Made by a program: the position numbers and the translations under genes
Source of the DNA: Candidatus Altarchaeum sp.
GTDB lineage: Archaea > Altiarchaeota > Altiarchaeia > Altiarchaeales > Altiarchaeaceae
DNA length: 8,158 nt
Direction: 5' to 3'
NCBI GenBank assembly: GCA_018260755.1
Contig: JAGTWP010000058.1
Span: 119-8,276, forward strand
Part shown: in pieces, positions 1 to 4,074 of the stretch
Layout of the letters: each line of letters starts with the position of its first letter
Position numbering within the stretch: position 1 is the stretch's first letter
Notes under the pieces: generated by a model
The model's input: only the letters and a program-made list of their open reading frames with translations
Told to the model about the DNA's origin: nothing
Database searches by the model: none

Positions 1-110
1 AAAAGAAGGAAGAAGGAGAGACAAAAGAAAAGAAGGAAGAAGGAGAGACAAAAGAAAAGAAGGAAGAAGGAGAGACAAAAGAAGAGAAGAAAGAAAGAGA
101 GACAAAAGAA
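1..110 (+). repeat. 27-bp in-frame tandem repeats (KKEEGETKE units)
   Basis: A purine-only-like unit of 27 bp (core gaaggaagaaggagagac) occurs as about three near-identical copies from the window edge to ~77, then as a diverged fourth ending at ~104. Further weak copies continue to ~230 (agacaaaagaa and aaacaaaagaac phrases). The period is a multiple of 3, so the repeat expands the protein without shifting frame. The array probably continues upstream of the window. Confidence 0.85.
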
Positions 111-572
111 CAAAATGAAGAAATGGAAACAAAAGAACAGAAAGAAGAAAGAAAGATAAGAGAAAAGAAGGAAGAAAAAGAGCTCAGAGAACAAAATGAA
201 GAAATGGAGACAAAAGAACAGAAAGAAGAAAAGATAGAAACAATTACTGAAGATAAAACAATTACTGAAGATAAGGAAGAAAAAAAAGAGACATTTGAAG
301 AATATAAAGAATATGAAATTAAAGAGGCGTTAATGAGTGAGGTAGAATACAAAAAACAAGGAGAAATTAATCTTACAATTGTTCAATTCGTTGAAAATTT
401 GGCAAAAAATAAGAAAGATAATGTCATTGAAATTGAAGAGGTTACGAATGAACTGACAAAGAGTGAGAAATTTTCTTCTTTAAATATAAATTGGACGGAT
501 AAAATTTACGAATTACTTGAAATGGGATATTTTTATGAACCAAAACCCGGATACATAAAGCCGATAGCATAA
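1..572 (+). CDS. 3' part of a Lys/Glu-rich protein with MCM-like C-terminal winged helix (5' end outside window)
   Basis: The reading frame is open from position 3 to the TAA at 570-572, so the ATG at 123 is probably internal and the gene starts before the window. The first ~95 visible codons are almost only Lys, Glu, Arg, Gln and Thr. They include near-perfect 27-bp (9-codon) tandem units reading KKEEGETKE, which then decay into ETKEQKEE-type variants, giving a predicted charged helix or disordered linker. The last ~75 residues look folded and end in YELLEMGYFYEPKPGYIKPI. That resembles the end of the winged helix that closes archaeal MCM helicases, where a segment such as L-x-x-G-x-I-Y-E-P-x-P-G is usual. 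Family knowledge therefore suggests the tail of MCM or another winged-helix replication protein, but the AAA+ core is not visible. A long KE-rich linker would be atypical for MCM. The gene may be co-transcribed with trpC, which starts 30 bp downstream. Confidence 0.6.
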   Translation, partial: KKEEGETKEKKEEGETKEKKEEGETKEEKKERETKEQNEEMETKEQKEERKIREKKEEKELREQNEEMETKEQKEEKIETITEDKTITEDKEEKKETFEEYKEYEIKEALMSEVEYKKQGEINLTIVQFVENLAKNKKDNVIEIEEVTNELTKSEKFSSLNINWTDKIYELLEMGYFYEPKPGYIKPIA

Positions 573-602
573 GAAAAATATTAAATTTAAATGGAAAATT
601 AA

Positions 603-1340
603 ATGGAAAATTTACTTTCAAAAATCATTGCCCAGAAAAGAGAAGAATTAGAAAGGCAAAAATCAAGAACTTCGCTAAGTAAAGCAATTAGAGAAGCGGC
701 AAAATATAAACTTCCGATTATTGCCGAAATAAAGAGAAAAAGCCCTAAATTCGGAGCGATAAAAGATGTTAATGTAATAAAAACGGCAAAAATTTTTCAG
801 AATTACGGAGCGTGTGCTTTGTCAATATTGACGAATAAAAATTTTGACGGAGATATAAAAAATTTAATAAAACTGCGAAATTTAAAATTTAAAGATAAAA
901 ATGAAATAAATATCCCGTTGCTTCGCAAGGACTTTATAATTGATGAGCTCCAAATTTATGAAAGTTATATTTACGGGGCGGATGCTATTCTGCTGATAGC
1001 AAATGTATTGCAAGAAAAAACAAAAAAATTTTTGGATGTTGCAAGGAAATTAAATATGGAATGTATAGTTGAGGTTCATGATAAGGATGATTTAAAATTT
1101 GTTTATGATGCAGGAATTATAGGAATAAATGCAAGAAATCTCAAAAATTTTGAAATTGACTTGGATAAATTGAAATTAGCAGAAAGTATAGGGAATAGGA
1201 AAAACAGAATTATTGTTGCTGAAAGTGGGATTAAAGATAAAGAAGATGTAAAGACAGCATTAAAGTATGTGGATGCCTTGCTTATAGGAACGAGTATAAC
1301 AAAAAATTTTGAATTGTTAAAGGAGTTTGTGAAAAAATAA
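603..1340 (+). CDS. trpC: Indole-3-glycerol phosphate synthase
   Basis: This cytoplasmic enzyme of tryptophan synthesis closes the ring of CdRP (1-(o-carboxyphenylamino)-1-deoxyribulose 5-phosphate) to give indole-3-glycerol phosphate, releasing CO2 and water. The 245 residues form a complete TIM barrel of near-usual length. Visible motifs are IIAEIKRKSP (39-48; E42, K44, S47), LLRKDFIIDE (106-115; K109 in the position of the catalytic acid), CIVEVHD (154-160; E157 in the position of the catalytic base), GINARNL (174-180; N176) and IVAESGI (204-210; E207, S208), with GTS near the C-terminus for phosphate binding. All expected active-site residues are present. The ATG at 603 is chosen because the ATG at 591, inside a duplicated aaatggaaaatta, runs into a stop after three codons. 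No Shine-Dalgarno site is seen. No other trp gene is in the window; the preceding gene ends 30 bp upstream. Confidence 0.95.
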   Translation: MENLLSKIIAQKREELERQKSRTSLSKAIREAAKYKLPIIAEIKRKSPKFGAIKDVNVIKTAKIFQNYGACALSILTNKNFDGDIKNLIKLRNLKFKDKNEINIPLLRKDFIIDELQIYESYIYGADAILLIANVLQEKTKKFLDVARKLNMECIVEVHDKDDLKFVYDAGIIGINARNLKNFEIDLDKLKLAESIGNRKNRIIVAESGIKDKEDVKTALKYVDALLIGTSITKNFELLKEFVKK

Positions 1341-1355
1341 AATATTGAAATATAC

Positions 1356-1425
1356 CTTTTCTTAGAAAGAATCTAGTAAGAAAAGTTATGTCAAAAGAAT
1401 ACACAAAAATCCTTCTGGATTTTTG
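1356..1425 (+). terminator. Two-hairpin module downstream of trpC (copy 1)
   Basis: The first hairpin pairs cttttctt (1356-1363) with aagaaaag (1378-1385), with an inner TAGA/TCTA stem. The second is a perfect 9-bp stem, caaaaatcc (1404-1412) with ggatttttg (1417-1425), around a TTCT loop and followed by T-rich sequence. Lying 15 bp after the trpC stop, it may end or process the trpC transcript. Archaeal termination depends mainly on U-tracts, so this role is inferred. It could instead be a small structured RNA, since the same module recurs at 1793-1861. Confidence 0.4.
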
Positions 1426-1437
1426 AAATTTTATAAA

Positions 1438-1445
1438 TTTAAATT
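1438..1445. repeat. Left 8-bp target site duplication TTTAAATT of the MITE
   Basis: TTTAAATT directly abuts the left terminal inverted repeat and matches 1690-1697 on the right. The empty allele is seen at 1874-1881. Confidence 0.85.
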
Positions 1446-1689
1446 GTAACTATTCAGAGGGTACAAAAATTTACTGAAAATTTATAAATAAATTTTCAAT
1501 CTTAAAAAATATTTCAAATATTTTTTAATACCTGCGATTTTCAAACTTGTTTGAAAATGCACGAACGAAGTCAGTGTAAAATTTCAAAAAATACAATTTT
1601 AAAATCTCAAAGATTTTAAAATGCACGAACGAAGTCAGTGTAAAAATCAAAAAATTTAATCGTAATTTTTTGGGTGGCTGAATAGTTAC
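1446..1689. mobile_element. MITE-like element, 244 bp, non-coding
   Basis: Perfect 12-bp terminal inverted repeats, GTAACTATTCAG at 1446-1457 and CTGAATAGTTAC at 1678-1689, bound a 244-bp segment with no open frame of note. It is flanked by the 8-bp direct repeat TTTAAATT (1438-1445 and 1690-1697). The duplicated sequence downstream carries the uninterrupted target with a single TTTAAATT (1874-1881), which independently confirms the boundaries. Ends starting GTAA with 8-bp target duplications are typical of IS66-family elements, so mobilisation by an IS66-type transposase is a reasonable inference. No transposase gene is in this window. The interior is mostly AT-rich hairpins and a 28-bp direct repeat. 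Confidence 0.85.
1554..1645. repeat. 28-bp direct repeat inside the MITE, two copies
   Basis: Copies at 1554-1581 and 1618-1645 share the core gcacgaacgaagtcagtg, flanked by A-runs. Each directly follows a perfect hairpin: 1538-1557 (ttttcaaa/tttgaaaa, loop cttg) and 1596-1622 (12-bp stem, loop caa). Two more perfect hairpins lie further left, at 1476-1497 and 1504-1526. Confidence 0.85.
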
Positions 1690-1697
1690 TTTAAATT
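1690..1697. repeat. Right 8-bp target site duplication TTTAAATT of the MITE
   Basis: Direct copy of 1438-1445, immediately after the right terminal inverted repeat. The target is itself palindromic and AT-only. Confidence 0.85.
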
Positions 1698-1756
1698 AAA
1701 TTTTGCTCGTATTTTTAATTTTAAATTTTGCTTTAAAGTTTATAATTCTAATTCTT

Positions 1757-1783
1757 TAGGAGGTAGCAGTTGTGGGAGGATTG
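1757..1783 (+). pseudogene. Duplicated 5' fragment of RNase P RNA gene
   Basis: These 27 bases are identical to 1941-1967 (taggaggtagcagttgtggg, then aggattg). That is the start of the intact RNase P RNA, including its complete 5' P1/P2 strand. After aggattg the sequence diverges at once and no conserved RNase P region follows. The identical promoter region upstream (1698-1756) may still drive a short transcript that carries the P1/P2 5' strand and runs into the hairpin module. Confidence 0.75.
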
Positions 1784-1792
1784 AACGACTAA

Positions 1793-1861
1793 CTTTTCTT
1801 GGAAAAACCGAGTAAGAAAAGTTAGGTCAAAAGAATACACAAAAATCCTTCTGGATTTTTG
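1793..1861 (+). other. Two-hairpin module upstream of rnpB (copy 2)
   Basis: This is the second copy of the module found after trpC. The outer stem is a perfect 10-bp pairing, aacttttctt (1791-1800) with aagaaaagtt (1814-1823), and the inner stem is GG/CC around AAAAA. The second hairpin, caaaaatcc/ggatttttg (1840-1848 and 1853-1861), is identical to copy 1. It directly follows the truncated rnpB fragment and precedes the intact rnpB promoter. Its function is unknown. Confidence 0.45.
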
Positions 1862-1915
1862 AAATTTTATAAATTTAAATTAAATTTTGCTCGTATTTTT
1901 AATTTTAAATTTTGC

Positions 1916-1930
1916 TTTAAAGTTTATAAT
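1916..1930 (+). promoter_or_regulatory. Putative TATA region of rnpB
   Basis: TTTAAAG at 1916-1922 and TTTATAAT at 1923-1930 lie 16-30 bases before the mature 5' end deduced from the P1 helix. This is near the usual archaeal TATA-to-start spacing. The same sequence is present at 1732-1746 in the duplicated copy. Confidence 0.45.
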
Positions 1931-1945
1931 TCTAATTCTTTAGGA

Positions 1946-2181
1946 GGTAGCAGTTGTGGGAGGATTGCGAAAGCAAAGGAAATTCCGCCCGCCTATTAAT
2001 CAGAAAAAGCCGGAGACGGTTTCATTGTGGTACAGAAACGAGATAATTTAGTGTAAATGAGAATGAGGTTCTTCTGACGATGCATTAAATTTTGTGAAAC
2101 GAACACAATGCTGAGGGTGCAAGGCAAATTTGCCGCTTAGACAAATTCCCAAAAAACAGAAGGTGGATTACAACTGCTGCC
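1946..2181 (+). ncRNA. rnpB: RNase P RNA
   Basis: This is the catalytic RNA that trims tRNA 5' leaders. The ends are set by GGTAGCAGTTGT (1946-1957) pairing with ACAACTGCTGCC (2170-2181), a 12-bp helix with one G-U pair. Conserved blocks appear in order: the GGAAATTCCGCCC region (1978-1990, CR-I); ACAGAAACGAG (2032-2042, CR-II); GTGAAACG (2094-2101) and GAGGGTGCAAGGC (2113-2125, the CR-III region of archaeal type); GCTTAGACAAATTCCC (2135-2150, CR-IV); and ACAGAAGGTGGATTA (2156-2170, CR-V). P4 can form between AATTCCGCC and GGTGGATT with the universal bulged U. At about 236 nt it is compact, shorter than most archaeal RNAs but in the range of reduced type M-like forms. A T6 run follows at once. 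Confidence in the family is high; exact ends are inferred from pairing. Confidence 0.9.
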
Positions 2182-2187
2182 TTTTTT
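2182..2187 (+). terminator. T6 terminator of rnpB
   Basis: A TTTTTT run starts directly after the P1 helix of RNase P RNA, as expected for U-tract termination by archaeal RNA polymerase. Confidence 0.6.
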
Positions 2188-2223
2188 AATTTAAATTTTA
2201 ATTTAAATTTTAATTTAAATTTT
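2188..2223. repeat. Three perfect 12-bp tandem repeats AATTTAAATTTT
   Basis: Copies at 2188-2199, 2200-2211 and 2212-2223 directly follow the rnpB terminator. They are AT-only, each containing the palindrome AATTTAAATT. Likely slippage, with extra U-tracts that could back up termination. Confidence 0.9.
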
Positions 2224-2439
2224 AAATACTAATTATCTACTAATAACTACCAAATTAGTAATTACAATGAAAATACCTCAAAAGCCACCAGATTTGAAAA
2301 ATTTTTTGAACGAGATAATCATAGGTCGCTTTTATATTGGTTTTTATTGACAAAATTGTCTGTTTTTGTTATTTGTTCTCGTTTTGTCCTCACCAATAAG
2401 AATAGGTATAAGACGAAATTTTTTTAAAATCGTTCAGAA
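2224..2439. other. Spacer between rnpB and the dephospho-CoA kinase gene, with imperfect inverted repeat
   Basis: No supported gene. A 27-codon frame at 2267-2350 (MKIPQKPPDLKNFLNE..., ending YIGFY) is too short to call. From ~2326 to ~2415 the sequence forms an imperfect inverted repeat. GACAAAA (2349-2355) pairs perfectly with TTTTGTC (2382-2388), and the outer arms (tattggtttttattg against caccaataagaata) match only partly. GACAAAATTGTC at 2349-2360 is also a perfect palindrome. The role is unknown; it might be a decayed insertion or a leader structure for the next gene. Confidence 0.4.
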
Positions 2440-3396
2440 ATGAATGTCTTTATTTTGCCAAATAGCACAAGGGAGAAATTTAAAACTCCTTACGGAAAAT
2501 TATTCAAAAATATTGAAGAATTAAGAAAATTTAGGACTAAATTCAAGGCGAAATTTAAAAATAAATTTATTATCTGCATCGGTGATGTTGTAAGCAATTC
2601 AATGTTAGGCGACGGATGGGACATCAATTTGTGTGTGTATGATAATAAAACATTAAGAAAGGACATCAGCGAATACCTCAATAAGAAAAATTTGGAAAAT
2701 TTCAAAGGTGAGGAATTTATCGTGTGGAATCCTGCGGGAATGCTTACGGAAGATGCCTTTGAAATCGTAAAGGATGCCTTAAATTTTAAACATTCAAAAA
2801 TTTTTGTTGATGGCGAAGAAGATCTGTTTGTTATTCCATGCGTTAAATTTTGTTCGCCAAACACATTTTTGTTTTACGGACAGCCAAATGAGGGAATTGT
2901 AATGGTTGAAATTAATAGGGTAGTGCAAACCAATATTGAAAATTTATTCGGCGAATTTTATGCAGGAATTTGCGAAGAAGTGTGTGCTTACGGGCATGAA
3001 AATGTGCTTTCCAAACACAAAATGACCTTTGAAGTCACAAAAGATGCTCATTTAACAAAAAAAGGCGACTGCATAATCGGAGTTAATGCAGATAAAGGTC
3101 TTGCGGACTTTTCGGAGAAATTTAAAGGTCTGATAAAGAGTGCAAATTCCTGTGTCCGAATTTTTGTAATTTGCACTCAATTTAGAGATGAAATCAATGC
3201 AAAAGGAAATGAAAATTTAATTCTTACAAATGAAAAAGATATTGTTGTAAGGAAAAGTAAATTTATAGACGACAGAACTATTGCCATAATAGCTGATAAA
3301 GCAGCAATTGATTTAAATAGAGAAATTGTTAAGACACTGGCAGGAGAAAAAGAAAAAGCAAAGCTCACTTTAAAATTTGTTGTCTGGAATGAATAA
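2440..3396 (+). CDS. GTP-dependent dephospho-CoA kinase (DUF359) fused to a DUF371 domain
   Basis: The first ~165 residues match the archaeal DUF359 family, shown in Thermococcus to be the GTP-dependent dephospho-CoA kinase that phosphorylates the 3' hydroxyl of dephospho-CoA, the last step of CoA synthesis. Seen here are PYGKLF (17-22), IGDVVSNSM (47-55), WNPAGMLTED (96-105), VDGEEDLFVIP (123-133) and FYGQPNEGIVMVEI (145-158). The remainder (about 180-318) matches DUF371: YGHENVLSKHKMTFEVTKD, KKGDCIIGVNADKGLAD, RKSKFIDDRTIAIIADKAA. DUF371 has no established function that I know of. Both domains look complete, and no stop or frameshift marks the joint. The ATG at 2440 is used because the N-terminus fits the family; another ATG lies at 2444 out of frame. 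No Shine-Dalgarno site is visible. The stop is 18 bp from the stop of the convergent DedA-type gene. Confidence 0.88.
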   Translation: MNVFILPNSTREKFKTPYGKLFKNIEELRKFRTKFKAKFKNKFIICIGDVVSNSMLGDGWDINLCVYDNKTLRKDISEYLNKKNLENFKGEEFIVWNPAGMLTEDAFEIVKDALNFKHSKIFVDGEEDLFVIPCVKFCSPNTFLFYGQPNEGIVMVEINRVVQTNIENLFGEFYAGICEEVCAYGHENVLSKHKMTFEVTKDAHLTKKGDCIIGVNADKGLADFSEKFKGLIKSANSCVRIFVICTQFRDEINAKGNENLILTNEKDIVVRKSKFIDDRTIAIIADKAAIDLNREIVKTLAGEKEKAKLTLKFVVWNE

Positions 3397-3414
3397 AAAA
3401 TTTACAAAAATTTA

Positions 3415-3870
3415 TCAAATTCCAAAAAATTTCATTCCTGTCATTGCGGCATAAATAACTATAAAAATTTTTATCGCCTTGCCAATTGTAATCCAGAATA
3501 TAAATTTCTTTAAATCCATTTTCAAAGCACCTGCAACAATTGTAAGCGGGTCTCCAACGAACGGAATCCATGGAACCGCCAATAGTACAAATATCCCGTA
3601 TTTGCTAAACCACATTTCTAATTTCTTTTCTTTTTCACTCTCTCTCTTTACGAGCCATTTAATTCCTTTGCTCCCTATTACATAATTTAGCATTGCACCG
3701 CCTACGGAGCCAATAAGTGCAAAAATAAACACATAAATTGCGGGTTGAAATTTTACAATAAGCATTATTAACGGTTCCGACGGAAGCGGCAATATAGAGG
3801 ATGATGCAAAACATCCGAGCAGTAAGCCAATTAATTCATATTTTATAAATATATCTTCAAAAGTTTCCAT
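3415..3870 (-). CDS. DedA/YqaA-type integral membrane protein (VTT/SNARE-associated domain)
   Basis: The 151-residue protein is very hydrophobic. Membrane segments lie near residues 12-38 (with a re-entrant-like SSSILPLPSEP), 43-66, 92-115 and 122-145. GSVGGAMLNYVIGSKG (54-69) and WIPFVGDPLTIVAGAL (101-116) are typical of the small YqaA branch of the DedA/VTT family. Members of this superfamily act in membrane lipid handling (flippase or scramblase-like, undecaprenyl- or phospholipid-related in bacteria). The archaeal substrate is unknown, so no specific role is claimed. Length is normal for the YqaA branch. The ATG (cat at 3868-3870) starts a protein that enters the membrane domain directly. 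It is convergent with the CoA kinase gene and divergent from TFB. Confidence 0.85.
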   Translation of the reverse strand: METFEDIFIKYELIGLLLGCFASSSILPLPSEPLIMLIVKFQPAIYVFIFALIGSVGGAMLNYVIGSKGIKWLVKRESEKEKKLEMWFSKYGIFVLLAVPWIPFVGDPLTIVAGALKMDLKKFIFWITIGKAIKIFIVIYAAMTGMKFFGI

Positions 3871-3910
3871 TATTTATGTTTAAATTTTAATTGTTGTTTT
3901 TTATTTGTTT

Positions 3911-3920
3911 TATTTATAAA
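3911..3920 (-). promoter_or_regulatory. Putative TATA box of the DedA-type gene
   Basis: Read on the minus strand this is TTTATAAATA, about 45 bp upstream of the start codon, mirroring the TFB arrangement. Confidence 0.35.
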
Positions 3921-4022
3921 TTAATTATTTTTATTATTCCATTTTAGTTATTCAGTATATCATTTTTATTATTCCATTTTATTATTTTATTATTTTATTA
4001 TTTTATTATTCCATTTTTAAAA

Positions 4023-4030
4023 TTTATAAA
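4023..4030 (+). promoter_or_regulatory. Putative TATA box of the TFB gene
   Basis: TTTATAAA lies about 45 bp before the TFB ATG, which would give a start site near 4050-4055 and a short leader of about 20-25 nt. Confidence 0.4.
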
Positions 4031-4074
4031 TTTAATTGTAAAACCAAAATAAAAGATAAAAATTTAAAAGAAAA

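Larger units (their letters stand above)
1341..1945. other. Non-coding region between trpC and rnpB built of duplicated modules and a MITE
   Basis: I see no convincing protein gene in these 605 bases. In order the region holds: a short trpC 3' spacer; a two-hairpin module (1356-1445); a 244-bp MITE-like element (1446-1689); a copy of the rnpB promoter plus the first part of rnpB (1690-1783); a second two-hairpin module (1793-1881); and the promoter of the intact rnpB. Each part is described separately. Confidence 0.8.
1356..1967 (+). repeat. Tandem duplication (~175 bp unit) of hairpin module + rnpB promoter + rnpB 5' end, first copy split by a MITE
   Basis: Copy 1 is 1356-1445 joined to 1698-1783, and copy 2 is 1793-1967. 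Once the inserted element and one 8-bp target copy are removed, the two are collinear at 176 and 175 bp. The promoter half is identical over more than 85 bp. Differences cluster in the tip of the first hairpin, plus one T/G change (gttatg versus gttagg). Both copies end at the same point, aggattg, inside the RNase P RNA 5' sequence. Only copy 2 continues into a full rnpB. Confidence 0.9.
3871..4074. promoter_or_regulatory. AT-rich divergent promoter region between DedA-type gene and TFB
   Basis: The 204 bases are over 80% AT with low-complexity repeats. The phrase tttttattattccatttta recurs (3926-3945, 3964-3981, and partly again at 4003-4017), with TTATT steps between 3978 and 4007. TATA candidates sit symmetrically: TTTATAAA at 4023-4030 for TFB (about 45 bp from ATG), and the reverse complement of tatttataaa (3911-3920) about 45 bp from the DedA-type start. 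Nothing else is recognised. Confidence 0.5.

Noticed and set aside
1554-1645. CRISPR array
   Set aside because: Only two copies of the 28-bp repeat, separated by an AT-rich perfect hairpin rather than a unique spacer, and wholly inside an element with terminal inverted repeats.
2267-2350. Small protein MKIPQKPPDLKNFLNE... of 27 residues
   Set aside because: Very short, no clear ribosome binding or promoter signal, and it overlaps an inverted repeat. It faintly recalls the start of Fic-like proteins, but no continuation in any frame supports that.
2490-2864. Minus-strand open frame opposite the CoA kinase
   Set aside because: It lies entirely within the well-supported DUF359-DUF371 gene and its product is low-complexity Ser/Leu/Phe-rich, as expected of an antisense shadow in AT-rich DNA.
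3945-3955. Second MITE end (agttattcag) in the TFB/DedA-type promoter region
   Set aside because: Only a partial match to GTAACTATTCAG, with no partner inverted repeat or target duplication around it in this simple AT-rich stretch.
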